A stretch of 64,000 nt of DNA from the NCBI GenBank assembly GCA_024234635.1, contig JACKNX010000002.1:248001-312000 (forward strand). Reading direction: 5' to 3'. Made by a program: the position numbers and the translations under genes. The notes under the pieces were generated by a model, which ran no database searches, was not told the DNA's origin, and saw nothing but the letters and a program-made list of their open reading frames with translations. This stretch comes from Pseudomonadales bacterium (GTDB lineage Bacteria > Pseudomonadota > Gammaproteobacteria > Pseudomonadales > Azotimanducaceae). Below are positions 45,401 to 53,818 of the stretch, in pieces; within the stretch, counting starts at the first letter, position 1; every line of letters starts with the position of its first letter.

Positions 45401-48400
45401 GAATCGCCTCGTACGACAGGCGATCGCCAATCTCGGCAACCTCCCTTGGAATATTCTTCTCAACAGACAGGCTTTCATAACGCGCATCGACAACATCCTC
45501 CGCGCGGCCTTCCTCCAACCGGGCCGCACGCCGGCGTAACACGTGCTCGGCCTCTTCTGCTGCCTCGCGCGTCGCTATGCCGCGCTTTGCCTTTGCGGCA
45601 TAAGCCTTGAGCAGGCCGGTCTCCAGCAGCACATCCGGCGCAACCGTGGCCGAAGCATAGGTGAAGCGCCTGAGCGCATTAAAATCCTGATTGTCCACGT
45701 CACGAACGAAGTTGGCATACTGCTCAGCCGCCTTGGTCAAAGCACCTTCAGCCTGGCCTAGCGTGATCACACCGGCGCCAAGCAATGACGACACGTCGAG
45801 CTTCAGTTCGTCGCGCACGGATTGCCTGAGCGTCTGTCCCTCGAGCGTCACCGCCAACTTGCCCCACTCGCCAAACACCGCCAGTACGTGCGCAGCGAAC
45901 CGCTTGCCGTAGCTCAGGTCCTGGGAGGCGACATCCAGGACGAAAGCCGGCATGCCGAGCAGACCTTCGAACCACACCGCCACGGCATCGAGGGCATCGC
46001 AGGTGAGATTCGCAATTTTAGTTCCACAGTCATAACTGAAATCATCGGGAATGGGTTCGTTGTCGAGCAACCGGAACGACACCGTCTTGTCGTAACCGGT
46101 CGTGGTGGCGTCGTCGACCGTTCGTTCCGCGCCGACCTCCAGCTGATCGGAAACGTCCGCCAGCACGTTCGGCATGCCCGCCAGGTCGCGGATGATGTTG
46201 CCGTGTTCGTCCATTTCCAGCGACTTGGCAACGGGAACGTAGGTAACGGAACCCTCGGATATCTGGTCCCAGCACATCGTGGCCACAATGGCCGTCAATT
46301 CAACCGACTCGCCGGGTTTCAGCACAAACGCCCTGGCGACATCCGTCTGGCCTGTACTCGGCTCGTAGAGGTGGGTCAGATCAGTCTGTCGGCGTGTTGG
46401 CGAACAGGATGACAAGCCAATCGACCGGGGAATGCCAAGCGAGGCGTCGTACAGGATGCCCCTGCCGGCATTTCCCTGGGTGATCGGGTGCAACACAATG
46501 CCGATAGCGACATCCTCGGTGATGTTCTCGACGTACCCCTCCAAGCGCACCGGCACGCCGGACAGCGGTAACGTGGTGCCAGACCGTTTGACGCCCCATT
46601 TCGCTACCACGTCCGTATTGATCTTGAACGTCGTCTCGCCGAGGCTCGAGATGTTCTCGTTGTTACGCACCCCCGTCGCCGCGACCCTGGCCGTGATCCC
46701 GGCCGCCGCATCCAGCGCACGGTACTCCCAGGAAACCTCCATCGACTGATCGGGTTCCAGATCGGCGGGATAGGTGGGCGGCGTGGAAAAACCGATCGCC
46801 TCGAGGGGTACCCCCTCATTGAGATCGGGATTGGTGAGGGTCAGCCCGTCCTCGTCTCCTTCGATATGCACGCCGGTGATCCGCTGGTCGCCGCCATTGC
46901 GGATGGTGGCGAAGATCGTCACGATGTCGTTGGTGTCATTGAGGGTGAGCGTGAACGGCTGGGGCAGCACGCGCATGCTCACCTGCAGTTCGCTCTCGGT
47001 GATGCTGATCGGATGATCGTCCGCGTCCGCGAAGACGCGGCCATCGTTCGCCGTGCCCGTGATGGATGTGGTGACCCGGGTATTGCCAACGGCGACCGGA
47101 TCGCCACCGATGGTGAAACTTCGCGATCCACCCGGCGCCAGTTCGAAGGCACCGGGATTGGCGGCATCGCTGACGGCAAAGACGTCGGCATCGAACGTGG
47201 ACAGGATGTTGCCGTCAAACGCGACAGACGCGGTCTGACCGAGATTGGATGTCACCCGTACGACAGGCGTGACCTCCTCCGTAAGGCGCAGCGGCCGGTC
47301 CGGCAGGTCGATGACCACATCCAGCGCAGGCCTGACTTCGAGATTGAGGGCACGGCTGCGGGACTCGAACGCCTGACCGTTGGCATCCCGCCCGGTGACG
47401 ACACCCACCGCGGTGAACCTGCCTTCGCGCATTGCGTCGAACCATTTGATACGGTCTTCGACAAACTCGTTCACCGCCAGACGGGTGGGGAACTCCTGGC
47501 TGCAGCAGGGATCAAGCACGTCCGTGCCGGTGAGTTCCACCGAAACCGTGAGCTCCTCGGCATCCACCACTCCGATGTTGTAGAGGTCGAAGATGAATGC
47601 AACCTGGTCGCCTATGGTGCCCTCGCGATTGCTTTCGAAGCTGATATCGCCGGAGTCCGTAACGATGAGCCAGTCGTGGGACAGCTGCACGTTGATGCGC
47701 GGTTTGGCGATGCGCAGCAACTGATTGCCCGCCGCGAACTCGTCACCCGCGTTGGTGTACGCGGTGGAAGCCGTGCGATCAGCTGGTGAGGCGCCGCACT
47801 GATCCGCGATGGCGTCCAGAACATCGGCGGCAAACGCATCCGCCTGCTCCTGGGCGTCGACGGCGTACGGGAACGGCAACTCGTTGACCAGAATGGGCGT
47901 CGTGCGATGGTCGATGGTCTGGATGACCCACTGCCCATCGTCCCTGCGGATGATGCGGGTTTCCGTTCCCACATCGCTGCGCCCGAAAATACCACCCACC
48001 AGCGAGGCGAGGTCCTGAAAGCCGTCCGCCCGCGTCCAGCGCCAGGCAAAGGTGGTGCTTACTTCCTCGAGGCTCTGGTTCGGATCCGTCGGATTCCGGA
48101 ACAGCACGACTTCGCCGAATACCTCGCCCGCATCGTTCATCAATTCGGTGCGCACCACCGGAGCGACATCGGCTTCGAAGGCAAACGTGGATGCCGACAC
48201 GATGGGCACGCTTCGACTGTCGCCATCGCCGACGAAGTGGTACTGGGCGAAATTGCCCGGAAGGAACAGGACAGCGTCGCCCGACTCGTTGAGGAAACGG
48301 AACTGGTCGGACGGGAAGTCGGACTCCACCCATTCGTAGCGGGTGCCATTCCAGTCGTAGCCACACACCGTGTCGATGTTGACGGCATGGCTGCTGGCGG

Positions 48401-48497
48401 CCGCGCCGAGCGACAGGATCATGCCCAGGAAAGGCGAATGCCACCCGCGCCGCCGTTTGAAGGATTCCGGTACGGGAGCGAAACGTGAGCGAACCAT
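42480..48497 (-). CDS. Giant exported protein with ExoY/edema-factor-like cyclase signature, calcium repeats and CFI-box C-terminus
   Basis: About 2,005 residues. Signal peptide 1-38 (cleavage after SHA). Residues 250-820: beta-sandwich, NEW3/CARDB-like repeats. Residues about 1041-1301: matches edema factor, CyaA and ExoY. KLEEIARRFNVRLGFR is followed by K-x4-K-x-K-S (Lys1079, Lys1084, Lys1086), TGDLDF with Asp1249/Asp1251 in the place of the metal pair, then QHGE (His1284) and Asn1294. Residues 1540-1586 are thrombospondin-3 calcium repeats (DKDGDGVIDRSDAFPDD, DTDGDGIGNNADSDDDGD). From Cys1892 a CFI-box ending (CFVATRVFGG, LRRFRDQYLL) leads to a final helix and basic tail. The ATG at 48497 follows GGAGGGG; an upstream in-frame start is weaker. 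Cyclase activity is inference from residues only. Confidence 0.85.
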   Translation of the reverse strand: MVRSRFAPVPESFKRRRGWHSPFLGMILSLGAAASSHAVNIDTVCGYDWNGTRYEWVESDFPSDQFRFLNESGDAVLFLPGNFAQYHFVGDGDSRSVPIVSASTFAFEADVAPVVRTELMNDAGEVFGEVVLFRNPTDPNQSLEEVSTTFAWRWTRADGFQDLASLVGGIFGRSDVGTETRIIRRDDGQWVIQTIDHRTTPILVNELPFPYAVDAQEQADAFAADVLDAIADQCGASPADRTASTAYTNAGDEFAAGNQLLRIAKPRINVQLSHDWLIVTDSGDISFESNREGTIGDQVAFIFDLYNIGVVDAEELTVSVELTGTDVLDPCCSQEFPTRLAVNEFVEDRIKWFDAMREGRFTAVGVVTGRDANGQAFESRSRALNLEVRPALDVVIDLPDRPLRLTEEVTPVVRVTSNLGQTASVAFDGNILSTFDADVFAVSDAANPGAFELAPGGSRSFTIGGDPVAVGNTRVTTSITGTANDGRVFADADDHPISITESELQVSMRVLPQPFTLTLNDTNDIVTIFATIRNGGDQRITGVHIEGDEDGLTLTNPDLNEGVPLEAIGFSTPPTYPADLEPDQSMEVSWEYRALDAAAGITARVAATGVRNNENISSLGETTFKINTDVVAKWGVKRSGTTLPLSGVPVRLEGYVENITEDVAIGIVLHPITQGNAGRGILYDASLGIPRSIGLSSCSPTRRQTDLTHLYEPSTGQTDVARAFVLKPGESVELTAIVATMCWDQISEGSVTYVPVAKSLEMDEHGNIIRDLAGMPNVLADVSDQLEVGAERTVDDATTTGYDKTVSFRLLDNEPIPDDFSYDCGTKIANLTCDALDAVAVWFEGLLGMPAFVLDVASQDLSYGKRFAAHVLAVFGEWGKLAVTLEGQTLRQSVRDELKLDVSSLLGAGVITLGQAEGALTKAAEQYANFVRDVDNQDFNALRRFTYASATVAPDVLLETGLLKAYAAKAKRGIATREAAEEAEHVLRRRAARLEEGRAEDVVDARYESLSVEKNIPREVAEIGDRLSYEAILRYWGAGTQRTIEKLEEIARRFNVRLGFRSRDIRGVQLLDDGLAYNKLEVMKMKSMKRLDVTDLDCPATRLHPEVGEIPSEAIVRLVEPPVTLAGRTEAEFSAALDDWMARRRPDLNPGSEAYDKLRSHAQLRAEEWALYNKPEYLPDWAANGVPVAFNYVAQGIPRVVESLLNYGRAKRRPLRLTESTFVDSLGSTRRIIDIDVDGPLGFRVLTGDLDFVHILNLDGTFILNPFKRIAIYLELQKVPGIQHGESMAFSLDNFQRQSYLEPHVVNDIGTEAIVDISPEGRVVSKYVRNRVQFEGLTNGAVLPDRTGSYLFLAGAEQAQKSANAVFNRLVLRSWTESTVEYLSAVLSVAYPAQHWQDVVDDLDAGDVSSEFSRQAQAPILRPDDNGGLERWDETLGWLPVSVGEVRDDDGLLHPGLFTMLSESAAAGAMRATIADPDNLGAGGVSFAPGDIVAVNPGGGNEEIVVVAALAPLTFESGLKFDHAAGELVALVLAVEAQTDKDGDGVIDRSDAFPDDPDESADTDGDGIGNNADSDDDGDNFSDVDEAIAHSDPLDAQDVPALHRPAQPEVFAISRTGGGVATAFIVDASPFSDPDEAGDASGFDVQIVGPADTTTPIIVYSGPVRSLNPLILPSAVLTPGTRYDFYLRYLDDSGQASDFSPPFVFETGADTADANANGIEDAAEIDGDTDTNGNGQPDAGEDIVALSDGAGMPLGMRTSGGDLSRLSSHATDEFELPADIDPAAFPIGLIGFVIEGIDPGDSVDVTFYPGTAVRSGDRWLQVDPNRGVIDLTARMRIENGAYVVTYTDGGPGDQDGVVNARIVDPSGPFSTGDQAAELPVAQPVAFGSDRRCFVATRVFGGDADQTWQLRRFRDQYLLPNAVGRWLVTWYYTHSPAWVDWSDDHPGAVLAARGVLEPMAWVAGIATGMLPVPWHFLFAVLLLGILRRHDAARHPLDWCAGYHHRR
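44595..45377 (-). other. Edema factor/ExoY-like nucleotidyl cyclase signature region
   Basis: This stretch of the giant gene codes for residues about 1041-1301. The order Ile-Ala-Arg-x2-Asn-x3-Gly-[IF]-Arg, Leu-Asp-Asp-Gly, Lys-x4-[HK]-x-Lys-Ser, Thr-x-Asp-x-Asp, and His-Gly-x-Glu...Asn corresponds to conserved positions of this toxin family (ATP-binding lysines, the two-metal Asp pair, and the C-terminal His/Asn). I recognised it by eye from family sequences I know; no search was run. Confidence 0.6.
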
Positions 48498-48859
48498 GAA
48501 TCCCCTCCAGTGCGCCTGACGCACGAATACATCACCTCATTGACAGAAAACGGAATTCACAGAAAAAGGGGCTCATGAGACGCGGCACTTTTCTAGCGAG
48601 ATCGTTGCTGACGGGAACCACCTGGTGGCACCAGGCGAACTCGGACCAGTAGCGTCTCGCAAGCCTTGCTCGACGTCCGGCAGGCACTGCGTGCAGCCTG
48701 GTCCGCAGCCGACTGACGAGTCGGTGCCCTGCGGCAGGACTTCCATGCTGCCAGCTGCAAGTCCGTTGGAGATCCACTCGACAGCCACCGCATGGCGGCT
48801 GCGACGATCTGAACAGGTCGGCCATTCGGGTACTGAGCGCAACGGAGGATCGATACGCC
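48498..48859. other. 362-nt divergent region between the giant gene and the histidine kinase
   Basis: Holds the promoters of both genes. On the minus side two ACAGAAAA copies (48,543-48,550 and 48,559-48,566, 16 bp apart) lie 46-70 nt before the giant gene start. The remainder (48,600-48,840) carries no gene I can support: a frame on the minus strand (48,573-48,842) starts at TTG without a ribosome site. Confidence 0.55.
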
Positions 48860-50242
48860 ATGCCGGCCACCCGCGTCGCCGGCCGGATGTGCTTCAATTA
48901 CCGTTACGTTTCCTGCCAATCGGACTCTCGCCTGACATCCCCTACCCTCACCGCCCGGCTGCTCGCCTGGTGCCGCGATTCCGGCCTGAGTCCCGCCACG
49001 CAGCGGATCGCCACGGACACGATCCAGCGCGTGCTGCCATACGTCACCATGGTGACCGGATTTGCGGCCGCCTGCGGCGCCGCCGTGCATCTGCTGTTCA
49101 TGGAACCGGGGTTTCGCACCTGGGCATTGCCCGCGCACATCGTGTTCACGCTGCTGGGCGCATTCTGGTGGAAGCGGCGACCGCGTCATCCGTACGCGGC
49201 AACGCTGCTGGTGGGCACATACCTGACCTCCGTGATCGGCAGTTACGTGATCTCGGGAGAATTCGGCTCCATGCTGCACCTCGGCATCGTCGCCATCGGC
49301 ACCATGTACCTCTGCCTCGACCGCCGTCTGCTGCTCGCCCAGATGAGTATCTGGAGCGCGTGGGTCAGCGCCATTGCCATCGTCTGGCTGCCGGATCCGC
49401 GCTGCATCGAATTTCTCGTGGTGAGCCTGATTTCGCTGGTTGGCGCGGCCATGCTGCACCGGATGCGAAAGACATCCATCGAGCAGGTGATGACGTTGCA
49501 GGCGCAACTCGCCCGTTCGATGAACGAACGCGAAGCGGCGATGCAGAAGGCGCAACAGGCGGAGAAGTTGGAGAGCCTGGTGGCGATGGCGGCCGGTATC
49601 GCCCACGACTACAACAACCTGCTGGTCGGCGTGGTCGGCGGGCTGGATCTGGCGGAGGCCGCGCAGACGAGCGCGGAGCGCAAACAGGCACTGGACAGCA
49701 TCCGTCATTCAAACAGCGCCCTGCGCAGCCTGTCGGCAAAACTGATGGACCTTTCCGGCGGCGCACCGGTGCGCTGGGAGCCGGTGGAAATCGGTCGCGT
49801 GGTTACCGAGACCGTGGCAGCGATCCGTCACAAGGTCGGCAACGGGAGGCGCATCCAGCTCGCGCTCGACCCGGACGTGCCGACCATTGCGGCGGAATCC
49901 GCGTCGCTGCGGCAGATCGTACTGAATCTGCTGACGAATGCACTGGAAGCCCTGCCCGCTGACACTGGGCACATCCGTGTGGGTGTGACGCGACCGGTGT
50001 CGCCGCACGGCACGCCTGCGGACCACGTGCTGCTGTGGGTGGAGGACGATGGTCCCGGCATCCCCGACGCCCTGCGCTCCCGCATCTTCGACCCCTTCTT
50101 CACCACCCGCGAACCGGGGCGCGGCCTTGGCCTGGCCATCGTGGCGGCAATTGCACGGCGTCTGAACGGCACTCTGCAACTGACCGACTCAACACAGGGT
50201 GCGCGCTTCGAGGTGCGCTTGCCAATCGAGGTCAATGGCTGA
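48860..50242 (+). CDS. Membrane sensor histidine kinase, orphan
   Basis: A 460-residue protein. Four to six hydrophobic helices span about 60-195 without a periplasmic sensor domain. A coiled stretch (205-240) leads to the phospho-acceptor motif GIAHDYNNLL (His249), of the HD(F/Y)NN type, then the N-box VLNLLTNALEAL, the G1 box EDDGPGIP and the F/G2 boxes FDPFFTTREPGRGLGLAIV. No receiver domain is attached and no response regulator lies within the window, so its partner is elsewhere. GGAGG precedes the ATG by 11 nt. It diverges from the giant gene, hence possibly tied to the same signal. Confidence 0.9.
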   Translation: MPATRVAGRMCFNYRYVSCQSDSRLTSPTLTARLLAWCRDSGLSPATQRIATDTIQRVLPYVTMVTGFAAACGAAVHLLFMEPGFRTWALPAHIVFTLLGAFWWKRRPRHPYAATLLVGTYLTSVIGSYVISGEFGSMLHLGIVAIGTMYLCLDRRLLLAQMSIWSAWVSAIAIVWLPDPRCIEFLVVSLISLVGAAMLHRMRKTSIEQVMTLQAQLARSMNEREAAMQKAQQAEKLESLVAMAAGIAHDYNNLLVGVVGGLDLAEAAQTSAERKQALDSIRHSNSALRSLSAKLMDLSGGAPVRWEPVEIGRVVTETVAAIRHKVGNGRRIQLALDPDVPTIAAESASLRQIVLNLLTNALEALPADTGHIRVGVTRPVSPHGTPADHVLLWVEDDGPGIPDALRSRIFDPFFTTREPGRGLGLAIVAAIARRLNGTLQLTDSTQGARFEVRLPIEVNG

Positions 50243-50249
50243 CGGCATC

Positions 50250-50421
50250 TGCTGAAGCAGCAGCCTGGCAGGCGAGTCAGGGGCGGCGGCCCCGCGAACA
50301 ACGCTGCAGCTGCCGCGAGGCAGCGGTGCCAACGACAACGGTGAAAGTCCAGGAGGGACTTTTGCACCGTCTTCTCATCAAACAAAGCTTTCAGCGCGTC
50401 GCCGCTGGCAATCGCAACGTG
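50250..50421 (+). repeat. Dispersed hairpin repeat, copy 3
   Basis: Begins 7 nt after the histidine kinase stop with TGCTGAAGCAGCAGCCTGG and continues to GTCCAGGAGGGAC (a hairpin like the one at 23,397-23,409, in reverse orientation). It ends with CGCTGGCAATCGCAACGTG (50,403-50,421), identical to 23,551-23,569. The rest of the gap to 50,527 contains nothing else I can name. Confidence 0.65.
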
Positions 50422-50527
50422 TCCGGCTGCCAACGGCAGCGTCAGCCGCACCCACGCGCCTCACGGTGAGTTTTGTGATCCCGAAGAAGCAGTGTGCAAC
50501 CCTGATCAGCGGCAATGCATACTGGTT

Positions 50528-51073
50528 CTAGCTGCCTTCCGGCAGCAGCGAAAAGTACACATGGTCCGGCGGTCCGTGCTTGACGCCTTCGATCTTCCAC
50601 AAGCGCATGCACGCCACCTGTGGCTGAGGCGTCCCGCGAAGCGCCAGCAAATCCTGCCGGCGCACCCGTATCCGCATTTGTGCGTTCGTATTGCGCCAGC
50701 GCCACTGGCTGCCGTATTCGCTCACCAGCCAGAGTTCGAGCCGACTCCACGCGTCACGAAACGTCAGGTTGCTGGTCGCCAGCGCGGCGCACAGCCCCGC
50801 GGCAGTGTGCAGTTCGAGGTCGAAGTCCTGCCGGTAGGCCGAATCCTCGTAGCGGTAGCGCACCCAGACTTCCAGTGCATCCATGTTGACTCTCGCCCGG
50901 AACAGGCTCGGTTGCGTCTCGAGATAACGACCTGTCAGCGCGGGACGCAGCGTTCGACTGAGCACGAGTTCGTGGGTAGCGCAACCCGTTGCAAGCAACG
51001 CCGCAAGCAAGCCAACAAGCATGACCAGCGGATTCAACCGACTGCTTTGCCCATCCTGCCGCGCACTGATCAT
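50528..51073 (-). CDS. Lipoprotein of unknown function
   Basis: A 181-residue lipoprotein with lipobox LLAALLATGC (Cys near residue 31), so anchored in the envelope. The mature part has alternating beta strands (VNMDALEVWVRYRYEDSAYRQDFDLELH), two Cys residues beyond the lipobox, and many aromatic residues. I do not recognise the family. The ATG at 51073 has GGAG 11 nt upstream. It diverges from a second lipoprotein gene across 207 nt. Confidence 0.7.
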   Translation of the reverse strand: MISARQDGQSSRLNPLVMLVGLLAALLATGCATHELVLSRTLRPALTGRYLETQPSLFRARVNMDALEVWVRYRYEDSAYRQDFDLELHTAAGLCAALATSNLTFRDAWSRLELWLVSEYGSQWRWRNTNAQMRIRVRRQDLLALRGTPQPQVACMRLWKIEGVKHGPPDHVYFSLLPEGS

Positions 51074-51280
51074 GAACGCCAATTCTCCACTGACAACCCA
51101 CAGCTGCATCACCACTCCCACGCAACGGACAACTCTGATCCATCCGGTTTGGTGTGGTACTCCGGAGTTGCCGCAAAGTGCTCAGCACTACTCCGTCTGG
51201 CGCGCCGCGCAACCGCGCTTCAGATTGACAAGAAGACGCCACCAGGTCCGGTGGCGTTGCAACCGATCAGGAGCCCGTGA

Positions 51281-52069
51281 TTGCGCACCAGCCACCACGT
51301 CGTTTTCCTCCCGCTTCGCTTCGGCTGGCGGGCGCTGCAGCGTGGCGCGGGTCTGCTGACCGTGCTGATGCTCACAGGCTGTGTCGCCGTACGCGTATCG
51401 TCCGAGCCGGTCTATCCCGAAAACTGGCCTGCCTGGGTGGCAGCCTCCGGCTGCCCTGATATTTCCGGCACCTACCACGCCATCAGCGACGCAGCCGCCC
51501 CGTTGATTTACCCACCCGGCGGGCACCCGCGAATGTCGCTGCTCGTCATTCCCATGGGGCCGCTGGAACCCGTGCCCAGCCTCGGGCGCCGCCTGCTCCC
51601 CTGGCATCTGGCGGGATTGTTTTCCGAGCGGGACACTACGCTCTTTGCGCAGTTGTCCGCCTTCGAGGCGGACGTCAACAGATTTGCGAACGAGGAGGGG
51701 CAGGATGCAGATGCCTGGGTAGCGGTGACCCGAACCGCGGAAAATGAACTGACCATTTCCACCGGCATCGGCGCCAGCCACGGCCCCATGTTCTCCATCC
51801 ACGAAGGACGCATGGGCTGGTGGACCTATAACAGCCGTGTCTACCAGTGCGATCACGGCACGCTCGTCGTCACCGGCGCCTTTCCGCCACCTGCCGCCGA
51901 AAATCCCCGTGGATGGCAAGACGACAGCGTTGGTGCGCACTTCACCTTCCACCGCGCCGCGGACGGTTCGCTGGTGGCGCTGGAAGAGGCCTACACCGGC
52001 GTCAGTGGCGGCAACATGGTCTTCAACAAGTGGTGGCGCTGGCAGCCATGGCCGAAAGACGCCAGATGA
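51281..52069 (+). CDS. Lipoprotein of unknown function, first of a pair
   Basis: A 262-residue lipoprotein: basic start, hydrophobic run and lipobox LTVLMLTGC. The start is TTG at 51281 with AGGAG 7 nt upstream; the GTG four bases earlier is too close to the ribosome site. SGCPDISGTYHAISD near residues 55-70 is the CPxIxGxY motif common in small bacterial lipoproteins of lipocalin-like beta-barrel type, and MGWWTYNSRVYQCDHGTLVVTG and FHRAADGSLVALEEAYTG fit later barrel strands. Ligand unknown. Its stop overlaps the next gene by ATGA. Confidence 0.8.
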   Translation: MRTSHHVVFLPLRFGWRALQRGAGLLTVLMLTGCVAVRVSSEPVYPENWPAWVAASGCPDISGTYHAISDAAAPLIYPPGGHPRMSLLVIPMGPLEPVPSLGRRLLPWHLAGLFSERDTTLFAQLSAFEADVNRFANEEGQDADAWVAVTRTAENELTISTGIGASHGPMFSIHEGRMGWWTYNSRVYQCDHGTLVVTGAFPPPAAENPRGWQDDSVGAHFTFHRAADGSLVALEEAYTGVSGGNMVFNKWWRWQPWPKDAR

Positions 52070-52590
52070 CGCCGACTCCCGACTTCACTTCGAGCGCTAT
52101 CGGCGTGCACTGGCGGGACATTCTGGGATGCTGGCTATTGCTACTTCTACCGGGTTGCACGTGGCACGAATCCTATCTGCCGGACGCTGCTGCGGAAGAA
52201 GATGCCGCACTTGTACAGGGCTACTGGCGATACCGCGTTCTCTACGATGAGGAGCTGCTGATCACGGGCGTAGACGGACAGGAATCCCGTGACCACCCGG
52301 GTTGGCCGTACGCGCGGTCAGCCAGTATCCCTGCCGGGACGCACAGGGTGAGCCTGGTCATCCTGCGCAACAGCCGCTTGATCGTCAGCTGCGAATTCCA
52401 GGCGCCTTTCGAACCGCGCTTCCACTATCGCCTGGAAAAAATCGAACACAATCAGGCACTGCTGGCGCATCCGGAGACACCCAGCTTCAAGGCCTTTCTG
52501 CGCGTGGCGGTGGTGACGCCAGCCGGTGAAGCGCAGTCGCTTCGCCTCGCCGCCGACTGCTGGTCGACGCGAACGCCGGCGCCGCCGTAA
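52066..52590 (+). CDS. Lipoprotein of unknown function, second of a pair
   Basis: A 174-residue lipoprotein with lipobox LLLLLPGC and mature strands such as GYWRYRVLYDEELLITGVDG, IPAGTHRVSLVILRN and CEFQAPFEPRFHYRLEKIEHNQ. The latter follow the pattern of a PEGA-like or surface beta-sandwich domain (AGTHRVxL). It overlaps the preceding lipoprotein gene by 4 nt, so the two are co-translated and may act together. Function unknown. Confidence 0.78.
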   Translation: MTPTPDFTSSAIGVHWRDILGCWLLLLLPGCTWHESYLPDAAAEEDAALVQGYWRYRVLYDEELLITGVDGQESRDHPGWPYARSASIPAGTHRVSLVILRNSRLIVSCEFQAPFEPRFHYRLEKIEHNQALLAHPETPSFKAFLRVAVVTPAGEAQSLRLAADCWSTRTPAPP

Positions 52591-52674
52591 TGGGGTTGCG
52601 ATCCCGCCAGCGTTGTTCACGCTCAGATCGCCACGTAGTATCGGCGGTAAGGGGAATAATGAGGGAGCGTCACC

Positions 52675-53745
52675 ATGGACGTCGGCCTGCAACTGATCTT
52701 CACGTCCTATGGGTGGGACAACGGCATTACCGACAGCGAGGTGTACGCCCAGGAGATTGACCTGGCGATTCGCGCCGAGGCGCTCGGTTTCGACTGCATC
52801 TGGCCCACCGAGCACCATTTTTTCGACTACTCATTCTGCCCGGACAACCTGCAGCTGCTGTCCTACCTGGCGGGGCGCCTGCAGAAGATCAACCTCGGCA
52901 CCGCAGCCGTGATCCTGCCGTGGAACGACCCGCTGCGTGTAGCGGAAAAGGTGGCCATGCTCGACGAACTGAGCAGCGGGCGCGTGCGCTTCGGCATGGG
53001 ACGCGGCCTGTCGCGCCGTGAATTCCAGCCGTTTCGTGGCATCGAGATGGCCGAGTCCCGCGAACGTTTCGACGAAGCAGCGCCGCTCATCGTTGAGGCC
53101 CTGCGTACCGGTGTGTTCGAGGGCAACGGTCGCTTCTACCCCACCAGCCGCGCCGAGATCCGCCCACGGCCAAGCCGTTCCTTCGACGGGCGGGTATACG
53201 CGGTGGCCAATTCCGCCGATTCGCTGGAGGCCTGCGCACGCATCGGCGCACGCATGATCCTGTTCTCCGAAGCCCGCTGGGAAAAGCGTCTGGAGAACAT
53301 CAACAAGTACCGGGAGCGCTTTCGTGAGCTGCACGACAGGGAACCGCAGCCGGTGATGACAGCCGATTTCACGTTCTGCCACCACGATGCCGGTTACGCG
53401 CAGGAAGTGGCCGAGCGTTGCATGGCCCGCTATCTGCAGAGCCTGCTGGAACACTATGAGCTGATGAACGATCACCTGCTCGACGTGAAGGGCTACCAAG
53501 GTTATGGACGCCAGGCCGGGCAATTGCAATCAATGGGGTTTGACAAATATCTCAGCGGTTTCCTGGCGGCCAATGCCTATGGCACACCGGAACAGATGCT
53601 GGAGAAATTCCGGCAGCGTCGGGAAATCATCGGCGACTACGAGTTGGCCACCTGTTTCCGGTTTGGCGGCATGACTATCGAGGACACGCGCGAGAGCATG
53701 GCGTTGTTTGCCAGGGAAGTCATGCCGGAGTTGCGGCGGTGGTGA
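52675..53745 (+). CDS. Luciferase-like flavin monooxygenase
   Basis: A 356-residue TIM-barrel protein of the bacterial luciferase-like (LLM) class. IRAEALGFDCIWPTEHHFFDY has the His-His pair typical of the family, LPWNDPLRVAEKVAMLDELSSGRVRFGMGRG is the conserved second region and YAVANSADSLEACARIGARM the third. It uses reduced FMN or F420 and oxygen to oxidise a substrate, perhaps a ring ketone or an aldehyde. The ribosome site GAGGGAG is 7 nt before the ATG. A hairpin follows the stop. Confidence 0.9.
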   Translation: MDVGLQLIFTSYGWDNGITDSEVYAQEIDLAIRAEALGFDCIWPTEHHFFDYSFCPDNLQLLSYLAGRLQKINLGTAAVILPWNDPLRVAEKVAMLDELSSGRVRFGMGRGLSRREFQPFRGIEMAESRERFDEAAPLIVEALRTGVFEGNGRFYPTSRAEIRPRPSRSFDGRVYAVANSADSLEACARIGARMILFSEARWEKRLENINKYRERFRELHDREPQPVMTADFTFCHHDAGYAQEVAERCMARYLQSLLEHYELMNDHLLDVKGYQGYGRQAGQLQSMGFDKYLSGFLAANAYGTPEQMLEKFRQRREIIGDYELATCFRFGGMTIEDTRESMALFAREVMPELRRW

Positions 53746-53754
53746 CGCCACGGC

Positions 53755-53769
53755 ATCAGCCGGGCTGAT
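53755..53769 (+). terminator. Short hairpin after the luciferase-like gene
   Basis: ATCAGCC-G-GGCTGAT, an exact 7-bp inverted repeat 9 nt after the monooxygenase stop and before the convergent gene's end. There is no T-run, so it is at best a weak or Rho-aided terminator. Confidence 0.35.
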
Positions 53770-53818
53770 CCGCTGCACCGCAGGGTCGTGGGAACACGTT
53801 GCCTCGCGGTTGGCCTGC

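Noticed and set aside
48573..48842. 89-codon minus-strand frame with a GCGPGCTQC stretch
   Set aside because: Starts at TTG without ribosome site in the divergent promoter region; Cys pattern probably chance.
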